In this document: positions 54,290-62,770 of the stretch, piece by piece
How the letters are laid out: each line of letters opens with the position of its first letter
Position numbering within the stretch: position 1 is the first letter of the stretch
NCBI GenBank assembly: GCA_025351345.1
Contig: JANXWB010000036.1
Coordinates: 1 to 62,922, forward strand
Direction of reading: 5' to 3'
Length of the DNA: 62,922 bases
Source of the DNA: Synechococcales cyanobacterium GL140_1_metabat_312
GTDB lineage: Bacteria > Cyanobacteriota > Cyanobacteriia > Leptolyngbyales > Leptolyngbyaceae
Made by a program: the position numbers and the translations under genes
The notes under the pieces: model-generated
Told to the model about the DNA's origin: nothing
What the model saw: only the letters and a program-made list of their open reading frames with translations
Databases searched by the model: none

Positions 54290-54360
54290 TGTACAACGAT
54301 TAGCTAAGCCAACAGTTTCGACCGCTTGGATGATTCTGTTGGTGAAGCTGTCGTTGTACA
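54290..54360. repeat. Long imperfect inverted repeat between tpiA and exbD
   Basis: TGTACAACGA, AGCT and CCAACAG on the left are answered by CTGTTGG, AGCT and TCGTTGTACA on the right, giving a 71-nt interrupted hairpin with the outer 10 bp perfect. Lies 9 bp after the tpiA stop and about 140 bp from the convergent exbD stop. No U-tract; it may be a terminator, an mRNA 3' stabiliser or a small RNA. Confidence 0.6.
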
Positions 54361-54498
54361 TATCGTTTCGTTTTATGTACACCCGCAAATAAATTGTAGA
54401 AAACCCGCCCCACATACGGCCTCTAAGCTTGAATTCAACTTGTCCACAGAATCTTTGAATCTCAGATGGACGCTCGGGATAGCTACAGGTTCAATTAG

Positions 54499-54906
54499 CT
54501 ATTTTTTAGTTGCGATCGCCACCTTAATGCCATCAATCTTCTTCACTTGATCTAGCACTGCCACAACGTTTCCGTGAGTAACTGCAGTATCCGCATTAAT
54601 AATCACCACCGTTTGCTGTGTTGCACGCATAAGCGATCGGACATTGGATTCCAATTGATCTAATGGAATGGTCTGCTTATTTAATGCCAGCGTTCCATCC
54701 GGCATTACGGTTACATTCACACGAGTTTGTTGTTGTGATTGCGATTGTGCAGCTTTCGGTAAATTTACAATCAATCCTTCCGATTTTGTCAGATACAAAG
54801 TAGACATAATAAAAAATGTCAAAATTGCAAACACCACATCCATCAACGGAACAAGTGTCGTCGAAACCTCAACCGGACGATCGAAGTCTTGGGGAGTACG
54901 CATCAT
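54499..54906 (-). CDS. exbD: ExbD/TolR-type biopolymer transport protein
   Basis: 135 residues. Short cytoplasmic N-terminus, one transmembrane helix (VPLMDVVFAILTFFIMSTLYL) containing the essential Asp used for proton transfer, then a periplasmic domain (VNVTVMPDGTLALNKQTIPL, VVIINADTAVTHGNVVAVLD). Works with ExbB to convert proton-motive force into movement of TonB. The start codon overlaps the exbB stop by 4 bp, so the pair is translationally coupled. Genomic position beside tonB and a TonB-dependent receptor favours ExbD over TolR. Confidence 0.92.
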   Translation of the reverse strand: MMRTPQDFDRPVEVSTTLVPLMDVVFAILTFFIMSTLYLTKSEGLIVNLPKAAQSQSQQQTRVNVTVMPDGTLALNKQTIPLDQLESNVRSLMRATQQTVVIINADTAVTHGNVVAVLDQVKKIDGIKVAIATKK

Positions 54907-55574
54907 GAGACTTCTGCTCCAATGCTATTAAAACTACTATCAACAAAACTATTCTCTAACCGACAGCGATGAATCAATTCCATTTGACCACCACATTCTT
55001 CAATCAACGTCATTTGACTCTGATAAGCACTTCGGAAAATAGTGACCGTCACAAGTGCGATCGTCGCCACTCCAATCCCCGCTGCCGTCGTAATCAATGC
55101 CTCTGCAATTCCTGCCGATACTACACCACTCTTCGTGCCGCCAACATCTCCAATATTCAAACCACTAAAGGCTTGAATCAGTCCCATCACTGTCCCGAGT
55201 AATCCCAGCAATGGCGCTAATCCCACAATCATTTCATACCAATTCATAAACCGTTTTAATCCCGGAATTTCCGATCGTAATTCTGCTTCCATTGCTAAAC
55301 GAAAGGTATCTGTACTCGGATTTCGCAATTGTAATGCGGCCAACATAATACGAGATAACGGTAAATCTAAATTTCGTTGAGCCTTCTCTGCGGCCAATTC
55401 TGGTTGCTGTTGATACAACGTAAGCAACTCTTTTGCAAACTTCGGTTGACGCTTTGTCAGTTTCAACCAAAATTTACCTCGTTCGATCGCCGACGCTATT
55501 ACAAAAATAGAAAATCCCAGTAGAGGAAATAATACAATTCCGGCTGTTGTGAACAATAAACTGAAAAATCCCAT
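54903..55574 (-). CDS. exbB: ExbB/TolQ/MotA-family proton channel
   Basis: 223 residues with three transmembrane segments: N-terminal (FTTAGIVLFPLLGFSIFVIA) and a C-terminal pair (WYEMIVGLAPLLGLLGTVMG, GIAEALITTAAGIGVATIAL). LGTVMGLIQAF and the conserved polar residues of GIAEALITTAAG line the proton path in this family. The cytoplasmic loop between helices 1 and 2 has the typical length. Divergent from tonB, with 55 bp between starts, so the two transcription units probably share a control region. Confidence 0.92.
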   Translation of the reverse strand: MGFFSLLFTTAGIVLFPLLGFSIFVIASAIERGKFWLKLTKRQPKFAKELLTLYQQQPELAAEKAQRNLDLPLSRIMLAALQLRNPSTDTFRLAMEAELRSEIPGLKRFMNWYEMIVGLAPLLGLLGTVMGLIQAFSGLNIGDVGGTKSGVVSAGIAEALITTAAGIGVATIALVTVTIFRSAYQSQMTLIEECGGQMELIHRCRLENSFVDSSFNSIGAEVS

Positions 55575-55629
55575 GGTGATTACAATATGTTTACTACTGG
55601 AGTGGATTATGCTACATTGCGATTGTTAA

Positions 55630-57138
55630 ATGCAAGCATCTCTCAATAATATAACTTATCCTAGTTCACTTCAAACTCCCATGCAGATGTCAATAATCTC
55701 TGAAACTCCTGTTCAATCAGCATTGCATTATCGTCAGCAAGAAGTAAAACAGCAACAGAAACTTTTTAAGTTGACATTTCCAATTGCATTGGTCTTGCAT
55801 TTAGGTGCGATCGCGGGGTTTACTAATGTCTCTCACCACATCGCAACTGATCCCGCTCAGGACGAAGTGGAAATTGTTGCTGATGAGAAAATTGAACCCA
55901 AACTAGATCTATCTCAGGTTAATCCAAATGGTCAAAGCGGTGACTTGGCGGGTGGTGGTGGCGGTAGCTCTCGGTTCTCACTTTTACAAACCGCTGGCGG
56001 GACTAAAGATGGAAACAATATTGCAGCATTAGGAAACCCATTTACCGTAACCTCTAGTGAGACCCTTCCACAAATACAGCCCGAAATGGCGACCATGCCT
56101 GTTGAAAGTACTCCAGAAGATGCGATCGAACCTGAGAAAAAAACGCGACCAGAAAAATCAGTTGAGAAAAAGGAGAAATCTACTTCAAATGTTTCTAAAA
56201 CTGATGAAAAATCTACTCAGAAGACACCTTTTACTCCAACTACAACAAATCCTGGACAATTGAATGGAGAGAAAGGCGGGAAAGGAACCAAAGGAAATCC
56301 AAACGGTGGAAAGCTAAATCCAAATGCAGCAGCAGGTGCAGGAACAAGTGGTGGGTCAGGAAATGGAAGGGGAAATCAAAATGGTAGTGGAAGCAATTCA
56401 AATGGAAAGCAACCCGGAACCCCAGGAAGTCCGTCCACAACAAAACCCGTAGTAAATCCAATCCCAGTTTCTTCGGTCCTTCCGAGCGTCCCTAAACAAG
56501 AACCCAAAACTCAACCCATTCAAAAGAAAGAAGCCCGTAAATGTATTGAAAATTGTGGTCTTGATAAGTATCTAGGTTCTGAAGGAAGTTTACGGATTAG
56601 ACAAGAAATTGACAAAGACGGTAAAGTAAATCCGGTTTTAGTTACAAGTAGCGGAGATCAAGAACTCGATCGGAAAGCGCTAGAAGCAATGAAAAATCGA
56701 CGATATGAAACATCTGAATCCGACACAACGAGCAATATCCGAGTCACATCCCAACAGGAAGGATCTGACTTTCAACGAGAACAAGACGAGCGCCGTCAAC
56801 GCAGACAATCAGAACAAGACGCGATCGCCCGTCAACGCGCCATTCAAGAACAAGAAGCCCGTAAATCTGAACCTGTTGTCGAACCTGCTATCGAACCTGT
56901 TGCACCTGCACCGACTAAACCAGCTCCTGAGCTTATTACACCAGTCTCTGAACCTGTTGCACCCGTTACGCCAGTCCCCAAGCCAGTCCCCGAGCCTGTC
57001 GCAGAACCTGTTGCACCAGCACCAGATCCGATCGCAGAACCCATACTGCCAGCGCCTGAACCCGTTGCGCTGCCAGATCCCGCACCGATCATCGTAGAAC
57101 CCGCCCTCGTGGCACCCGCTCCAAACCCAGTACCTTAG
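55630..57138 (+). CDS. tonB: TonB-like energy transducer with long Pro/Glu-rich C-terminal tail
   Basis: 502 residues. N-terminal cytoplasmic segment, one transmembrane helix (LTFPIALVLHLGAIAGF, about 50-66) with the His typical of TonB in the helix, then a Gly/Asn-rich and Lys/Glu-rich spacer (GEKGGKGTKGNPNGGKLNPN). The TonB C-terminal domain is recognisable at about 315-360: LRIRQEIDKDGKVNPVLVTS, SGDQELDRKALEAMKNRRY. It is not terminal: a charged helix (REQDERRQRRQSEQDAIARQ) and about 90 residues of Pro-Val-Ala-Glu repeats (EPVAPAPTKPAPELI, VPKPVPEPVAEPVAPAPDP) follow. In ordinary TonB the Pro-rich region precedes the domain. Likely partner of ExbBD and the receptor encoded downstream. Confidence 0.85.
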   Translation: MQASLNNITYPSSLQTPMQMSIISETPVQSALHYRQQEVKQQQKLFKLTFPIALVLHLGAIAGFTNVSHHIATDPAQDEVEIVADEKIEPKLDLSQVNPNGQSGDLAGGGGGSSRFSLLQTAGGTKDGNNIAALGNPFTVTSSETLPQIQPEMATMPVESTPEDAIEPEKKTRPEKSVEKKEKSTSNVSKTDEKSTQKTPFTPTTTNPGQLNGEKGGKGTKGNPNGGKLNPNAAAGAGTSGGSGNGRGNQNGSGSNSNGKQPGTPGSPSTTKPVVNPIPVSSVLPSVPKQEPKTQPIQKKEARKCIENCGLDKYLGSEGSLRIRQEIDKDGKVNPVLVTSSGDQELDRKALEAMKNRRYETSESDTTSNIRVTSQQEGSDFQREQDERRQRRQSEQDAIARQRAIQEQEARKSEPVVEPAIEPVAPAPTKPAPELITPVSEPVAPVTPVPKPVPEPVAEPVAPAPDPIAEPILPAPEPVALPDPAPIIVEPALVAPAPNPVP

Positions 57139-57365
57139 CCTAATCCTACTGATTTTTAGTTCTGTGCCATCAATTCTCGCTTTTCTAGAATGGTTGTGAT
57201 TGAACGTAACTTCTAGAAACAATTCCATTAAATAGAATCATATCAAACACATTAATACTCAGTGGGACTTGGCGTGTAATTCATTGCAAATTTTGTTGAG
57301 AATTAGTATCATCTATCTTGATTAGCCATCAACTGCTGCTGATCCAAAATTCCTGACATCGACCC

Positions 57366-58361
57366 ATGACCCTCAGTATCTCCCAGCCTGCTTTTGATGA
57401 ATTGTTAGGGGAAATGACTGCGATCGCCCCCACAAAGCATCCCGATCTCCAAGACAATCAGGACCAAATCTATCAATATTCTCCGACGCTTGGTAAAGGA
57501 AAACGACGCACCATTAGATTGCGAGACGGCTTGGAACTAACCTTAGGAAACCTGCATCTCAACGATCGTATCCTAACTACCAGCCCTGAGCGAATATCAG
57601 AGGGCATTGAATACCATCTTCATTTATCAGGAGAACATCAGGACAATCGAGGGCTGATTAGTTCGGGTGAGTATGGTTTGTATGGCGAAGGTTTAGCACT
57701 AAATACCACCTTTGACTGCTCGTCGCGAGAGCCTCTCCTGGGTGTAGACGTATGGATGGATGCAGCCCTATTTCGCAGCTTTGTTGGTGACGCCGATCGT
57801 CAACTACCTACAGCCTTACAGCCCTTGATTCGCCCGGTTGAACAAGTTCAGTATGCGCGCATGGGTAAAGCCACTCCCCAGATGCAGACCGTGGCGCGGC
57901 AAATTCTGCAATGTCCCTATCAAGGCATCGCAAAACGGATGTATCTGGAGGGAAAAGCTCTAGAACTAATCAGTATGATGGTTGCAGAGGAGATAGAGAT
58001 AGCCGAACATTAGTCCATTCAAAGACTTAAGGCCGATCTCGTCGATCAGGTCCATCATGCTAAAGATATTTTGCTCCAACGAACCGCGAATCCCCCAACC
58101 TTGGCAGAACTAGCCCGACTCTCAGGACTAAATGAATACAGCCTAAAGTGCGGATTTCGACAGGTCTTCGGCATGACTGTATTTAGCTACTTGCATGATC
58201 ACAATATGAAACAAGCCAAACAACTTCTCCAGACCGGGGCTTGGAAGGTCGAAGAAGTTTCACAGATGGTGGGATATGCCAATCTAAGTGCGTTTGGACG
58301 CGCATTTCGTAAGCAGTTTGGACAGAGTCCTCGGGACTGTCGCTTAAAGGTATCGGTTTAA
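57366..58361 (+). pseudogene. AraC/PchR-family regulator interrupted by an in-frame TAG
   Basis: Read through, the frame has 331 residues, the usual length of PchR/YbtA-type regulators of siderophore uptake. The first part (57366-58013, 215 residues) is the N-terminal sensing domain (IRLRDGLELTLGNLHLNDRI, SGEYGLYGEGLA, CPYQGIAKRMYLEGKALELI). TAG at 58011-58013 stops it; the same frame continues with IQRLKADLVDQVHHAKDILL and two helix-turn-helix units (LAELARLSGLNEYSLKCGFR, VEEVSQMVGYANLSAFGRAF) to the stop at 58361. No frameshift is needed: one base (for example CAG to TAG) explains it. As written, the product lacks its DNA-binding domain unless the HTH part is translated separately or the stop is suppressed. 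A sequencing error is possible. Confidence 0.85.
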
Positions 58362-58385
58362 GCCGAGGATATTACCCGACTGAAT

Positions 58386-58440
58386 CATAGTAAATAATAC
58401 TCCGTTCAAGCATAGTAAATACTCCGTTTCGGCATAGTGA
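58386..58440. promoter_or_regulatory. Triple direct repeat upstream of the TonB-dependent receptor gene, candidate operator
   Basis: CATAGTAAATA begins at 58386 and 58411, and a third CATAGTGA at 58433, spaced 25 and 22 bp (about two helical turns). The first two units also share ACTCCGTT. AraC-family regulators often bind direct repeats near the promoter they activate, and the AraC-type gene ends 25 bp before the first unit. Regulator and promoter assignment are inference. Confidence 0.5.
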
Positions 58441-58572
58441 CGATCGATTTTGTCAGATAACTTCACTGTATTCTAATTGAGAACTAACTTCATTAAGTAG
58501 GTAACTGTTGATCTGATGAGATTGCAGTGAGATTTATTGGGTGACTCGATTTAACGTGTGTGGAGATTATCA

Positions 58573-60837
58573 ATGAACGGTTCACGAATGGCGATGGGTT
58601 TGTTTTGGGTTTTGCTTTTGACAGGTGTTGAGGTTGCACAGGCAAATGATGCTAATCAAGGCGTTGTTGAGTCTCTGAAGGGAGCGCAGTCGATCGACCA
58701 GTTTAAGCATTCATCAATGCGAGCAGTGGATTTGTTGGCTCAAACCCCAACGCCCAAACTAGCACCAACTCAAAACTCGGGGAGACAACAGCCTGAAGAC
58801 GAGGAAGAACTCACGGTGACAGGCACCCGAGAAAGAGGTTCGGGTTATCGGGTACCCAATTCTTCCACCGCCACTGGAACCGATGCACCCATTTTAGAGA
58901 CACCGTTTTCCGTACAAGTCATACCCAAAGATGTGATCCGAGATCAGCAAATTACTCGAATTGAAGATGTCCTCAGAAATGTCAGTAGTGTCAATATCTC
59001 TGGTACTGATGGCGGAAGGGGTGCCAACTTTAGTGTCAGAGGCTTCGGGGGCAGTTTCGGGGCACGTACGCCAATGCTCAAGGATGGTTATCGTCAATAT
59101 GGTAGCTTCCAAAGCATTCCAGAAGTGGCGAATCTAGAACAGGTTGAAGTTCTAAAGGGACCCTCTTCAATTCTATATGGGGCGATTGAACCGGGAGGCA
59201 TCATTAATTTGGTGTCAAAACAACCCCTGTCAGAACGTCTTCGAGAACTAGAGCTTCAGGTCGGCAGCAGTGGGTTATTAAGAACTTACGTTGATTTAAC
59301 TGGCCCTCTGACCCCAGAGAAAAATCTCCTTTATCGCTTAGGCATTCTATATAAAAATGAAAATAATCCACGAGGGTTTGAAACTCTGACCAATCTGGTT
59401 TCTGTAGCACCATCGTTGACTTGGAAAATTAGCGATCGGACCAAACTCAATTTCTCCTTAGAATATACTTACAACAAAGGCCCCGCCGACTTCGGAATTA
59501 CTAAATTTGGTACAGGTGTCGCCCCCATCCCGCTAAATCGGACCATCAATAATCCAGATGACTCCATTGTCACAAAGAACCTTAGTTTGGGTTACAGCCT
59601 GGAACATGAATTTAATGACAACTGGAAAATCCGTAATGGGTTCCGCTATCTGCGTTATGACATTGACTACAGCGTCGTGGCATTACCATTTATCATCGAC
59701 GGAGCAAACGTTACCCGTTTTTATGCCGATCAAGATTCCGTCAGCAACTCATACTCGTTCAATACCAGCGTTGTGGGTAAATTTTCAACGGGTTCTGTAA
59801 AACATACGCTAACGTCCGGCATTGACCTGAATCGGTCTACCCAGAACGTCATCACACTCTTTGATATAGCCAACCCATCGACCATTGATATTTTTGCTCC
59901 AGATTATAATTTTGTACCCAAGCCACTGCGATCGTCCTTGCCCCTGTTTGCAAATGCGGATAACAACTCAACGCGACTAGGGGCTTACTTGCAAGATCAA
60001 ATCTATCTAAAAGACAACCTAATTTTGGTCGCCGGATTACGCTATGACACAATCACTCAAACCAACACCACCGCCGAAACAGATTTCGCCGATAAAAGTG
60101 AATCAACCAAGGTCTCTTCTGCTGTTACCCCACGAATTGGCTTAATCTATCGGCCTATCAAAGAAATGTCCTTGTTCGCCAGCTACTCCCAGTCCTTTAA
60201 CCCCAGTAGTGGAACCACAGTATCCGGCGACATTCTGAAGCCAGAGCGCGGCCAGGGCTTTGACCTTGGAGTTAAGACAGAATTATTGAATCAGAAGCTC
60301 CTTGCAACCTTGACCTACTTCAATATCACCAAAAATAACGTTGGAGTGGTCGATCCAAGCTTTCCACTGTTCTCAACAGCTGTTGGGCAACAAAAAAGTC
60401 AAGGTGTGGAGCTAGACGTTACGGGAGAACTGGCTCCCGGCTGGAAAGTGATTGGTTCCTATGCCTACACGGATGCCAAGGTTTCAGAAGATACGACACT
60501 GGAGAATGTGGGTAAGCAGTTCTCGTCGGTGCCCAAACATTCCGCCAGCCTATGGACAACCTATGAAATCCAAAAGGGCAGCCTGAAAGGATTAGGCTTT
60601 GGGGCTGGGGTAAATTATGTCGGCGATCGATTCGGAGATTTAGCCAACACGTTCAAGCTAGGGGACTACCTAACGGGCAATGCAGCCATTTTCTACAACC
60701 GTGATAACTATCGCTTCGCTTTGAATTTCAAAAATATTGCCAATGTTCAATACATTGAATCTAGCACGGGAAGCGAAGGTGGAATTGATCCGGGCGCACC
60801 CTTTACAGCGATCGCTTCATTGACAGTTAAGTTTTAG
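58573..60837 (+). CDS. TonB-dependent siderophore receptor
   Basis: 754 residues from ATG 58573, with GGAG at 58561-58564. Signal peptide MGLFWVLLLTGVEVAQA; TonB box EELTVTGT near residue 85; plug domain (PFSVQVIPKDVIRDQQITRI, EQVEVLKGPSSILYGAIEPG, GIINLVSKQP); then a 22-strand barrel ending with the terminal aromatic residue (TVKF). The plug motifs match the siderophore group (FhuA/FpvA-like) rather than the B12 group. Outer-membrane import of ferric siderophore driven by TonB-ExbBD encoded alongside. No periplasmic binding protein or ABC transporter genes appear in the window. The AMIN domain common in cyanobacterial receptors is absent or very short. Confidence 0.93.
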   Translation: MNGSRMAMGLFWVLLLTGVEVAQANDANQGVVESLKGAQSIDQFKHSSMRAVDLLAQTPTPKLAPTQNSGRQQPEDEEELTVTGTRERGSGYRVPNSSTATGTDAPILETPFSVQVIPKDVIRDQQITRIEDVLRNVSSVNISGTDGGRGANFSVRGFGGSFGARTPMLKDGYRQYGSFQSIPEVANLEQVEVLKGPSSILYGAIEPGGIINLVSKQPLSERLRELELQVGSSGLLRTYVDLTGPLTPEKNLLYRLGILYKNENNPRGFETLTNLVSVAPSLTWKISDRTKLNFSLEYTYNKGPADFGITKFGTGVAPIPLNRTINNPDDSIVTKNLSLGYSLEHEFNDNWKIRNGFRYLRYDIDYSVVALPFIIDGANVTRFYADQDSVSNSYSFNTSVVGKFSTGSVKHTLTSGIDLNRSTQNVITLFDIANPSTIDIFAPDYNFVPKPLRSSLPLFANADNNSTRLGAYLQDQIYLKDNLILVAGLRYDTITQTNTTAETDFADKSESTKVSSAVTPRIGLIYRPIKEMSLFASYSQSFNPSSGTTVSGDILKPERGQGFDLGVKTELLNQKLLATLTYFNITKNNVGVVDPSFPLFSTAVGQQKSQGVELDVTGELAPGWKVIGSYAYTDAKVSEDTTLENVGKQFSSVPKHSASLWTTYEIQKGSLKGLGFGAGVNYVGDRFGDLANTFKLGDYLTGNAAIFYNRDNYRFALNFKNIANVQYIESSTGSEGGIDPGAPFTAIASLTVKF

Positions 60838-60876
60838 GCGATCGTTCTTTTAACCATTCACCTTGAGATTTTTACG

Positions 60877-61530
60877 ATGAAACTACGCCTACTTTTATTG
60901 TTTCCTTTAGTTAGTGGTTTTATTGTGGCCTGTGAGTCTACAACGACAGCACCACCCTCGACTAATGAATCTGTTCTTGTTCCCGCGCAGGCAGTTCCAG
61001 TCCAATCGCAATCCACCCAATTGCAATCTGTTCAACCGATCGCTCAAATCATTTCACCCAATGCCTACAAAGTGCCTTACTTGGGCTACGACGGCATGTT
61101 TATTCTGAATGCTGACCAAGAAGGTTCGCTCAAAGATCCGCGCAACCCTAAGAGAATTGGGATGTCAAAAATGGAGACCGTTACGTTTTACAAAAATGCG
61201 ACGGGACAAGAGGCGATCGCCCGTAACTGCGAATACACCTATATGGGGGCAGCGGGAGATCCCAAGTATTACAAAGAATTCAAAGCAAGTTGGGATCTAT
61301 TTGAATTAGTTGCCGATGAAAAGCAAGATTCAAACTGTAAGCAATTTCGGTACCTCACGGTAACAGCACCCCATGGTGAACCAGCACATATGCATGTTCG
61401 GTATGGCGGTGAGCAGTCCAGTTTTGAAGTCCTGCTGAAGATGAGCGGTGAGAAAAAAGATGAGGCAAAGTTTAGCCCTTGGTTTGCTACATACTGTGCG
61501 GGTGGTAAATCAAAATGCGGTAAGGGATAG
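60877..61530 (+). CDS. Putative lipoprotein of unknown function in the TonB island
   Basis: 217 residues. Signal peptide with lipobox FIVAC (Cys near residue 19), then a Thr/Pro/Gln-rich linker of about 45 residues and a compact domain from about 68 to the end. Recognisable segments: YLGYDGMFILNADQEGSLKD, ETVTFYKNATGQEAIARNCE, SNCKQFRYLTVTAPHGEPAH, MHVRYGGEQSSFEVLL. Five cysteines in the mature part and His residues at PHGEPAHMH hint at metal or haem handling, but no family is recognised. Located 39 bp after the receptor gene and 50 bp before the PepSY gene, all on one strand, so it is probably part of the same operon. Confidence 0.75.
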   Translation: MKLRLLLLFPLVSGFIVACESTTTAPPSTNESVLVPAQAVPVQSQSTQLQSVQPIAQIISPNAYKVPYLGYDGMFILNADQEGSLKDPRNPKRIGMSKMETVTFYKNATGQEAIARNCEYTYMGAAGDPKYYKEFKASWDLFELVADEKQDSNCKQFRYLTVTAPHGEPAHMHVRYGGEQSSFEVLLKMSGEKKDEAKFSPWFATYCAGGKSKCGKG

Positions 61531-61579
61531 CGATCGTCATTCAGTACTGTTTCCACTTCTTAATTTAGGAGCATTTGTT

Positions 61580-62716
61580 ATGAAGTCGCTAAAGATCCGA
61601 AATGTTGTGTTCAGCATTCATCGCTATATTGGGTTACTGGTTGGCTTAATCATTTTAATTATCGGTTTGACTGGAAGTCTACTGGTATTTGAACATGAGA
61701 TAGATGACTGGGGAATTCAACAACGCTTTGGCTATGTCATTCCTCAAGAACAAACCCTCTCAGCAGGAACGCTAGTAAAAATAGTAAGCACTGCCTATGC
61801 AGATTATCCAGACTGGAAGGTGGGACAGGTTCAGATGACATCGGGTTCAGAGTTCTATACCGTTCGACTAAACCGCCCAGATAAGACACAGTGGGAAGTC
61901 TTTATCAATCCCTACAATGGGAAAATCATGGGCGATCGGCAACGTGATACTGCTTTGTTCAGCCGCGTATTAAAGCTACACTATCAGCTACTTGCTGGCG
62001 ACATTGGCATGAAAATTGTTGGGGTTGCCGCTTTGTTTCTCTGTATTTTAAGTATTACCGGAACGATACTTTGGTCGGGTTGGCGCAAGTTCTTTCTGGG
62101 ATTCAAAATCAAGTGGAATTCGCATCCAAAGCGTGTCAATTACGATATTCATAAAGTTGCAGGAATTATAACAGCAGGCTTTCTCGGGGCGATCGCATTC
62201 ACTGGTTTTTGCTGGAATTTTCATGATCAAACCTATCCCGCTATTTATGCGTTGACACTGACCCAAGAAACGCCGAACGTTCATTCTATTGTGATTCTAG
62301 GTCAGCCACCCTTGGGATTAGATGAGATTATTTCCCGATCGAATCAGGCGCTTCCCGGTGCTGTAAATACTTACATCACTCTTCCTGGTCAGCCGGATGG
62401 CACGATCGAGATTTATAAGAAATTGCCCAGAGACACCGAAGACTTTAATAGTTCAGTCAAACTCGATCAGTATAGTGGCAAAGTTTTGTCGGTCAAAAAT
62501 GCGAACAATGCAGGGTTAGGCGATCGTGTTCTGAGATCTTTTACGCCCATTCATTACGGAACCTTTGGAGGACTTCCGACTCGCATTCTGTATGTCTTTG
62601 TCGGATTCGCTCCTACTGTTCTTCTAGGTACGGGATTCGTCATGTGGCGACTACGGCGCCTAGGAAAACCAACAGGAGAAAAGGGTAACACTCTAGATCC
62701 CAAACTAGTGCCTTAA
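61580..62716 (+). CDS. PepSY-associated transmembrane protein, probable ferri-siderophore reductase
   Basis: 378 residues from ATG 61580, which has TAGGAG 8-9 bases upstream; an overlapping earlier frame start at 61448 lies inside the lipoprotein gene and is rejected. Four transmembrane helices with conserved His-bearing ends: SIHRYIGLLVGLIILIIGLT, LHYQLLAGDIGMKIVGVAAL, YDIHKVAGIITAGFLGAIAF and a C-terminal YVFVGFAPTVLLGTGFVMW. A PepSY-like periplasmic part lies between. This is the FoxB/PiuB-type architecture, in which haem-liganding histidines in the helices support reduction of imported ferric siderophores. Position after a siderophore receptor supports this role; the electron donor is unknown. 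Confidence 0.85.
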   Translation: MKSLKIRNVVFSIHRYIGLLVGLIILIIGLTGSLLVFEHEIDDWGIQQRFGYVIPQEQTLSAGTLVKIVSTAYADYPDWKVGQVQMTSGSEFYTVRLNRPDKTQWEVFINPYNGKIMGDRQRDTALFSRVLKLHYQLLAGDIGMKIVGVAALFLCILSITGTILWSGWRKFFLGFKIKWNSHPKRVNYDIHKVAGIITAGFLGAIAFTGFCWNFHDQTYPAIYALTLTQETPNVHSIVILGQPPLGLDEIISRSNQALPGAVNTYITLPGQPDGTIEIYKKLPRDTEDFNSSVKLDQYSGKVLSVKNANNAGLGDRVLRSFTPIHYGTFGGLPTRILYVFVGFAPTVLLGTGFVMWRLRRLGKPTGEKGNTLDPKLVP

Positions 62717-62770
62717 GCCCAATTTCACTAGTTTTCAATAAACATTAACACTCAATTGCAATCTCTGTCC

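Noticed and set aside
56809-57228. Minus-strand Gly/Ser/Ala- and Cys/Arg-rich frames opposite tonB
   Set aside because: They are shadows of the Pro/Glu/Val repeats in TonB; composition is a by-product of that repeat.
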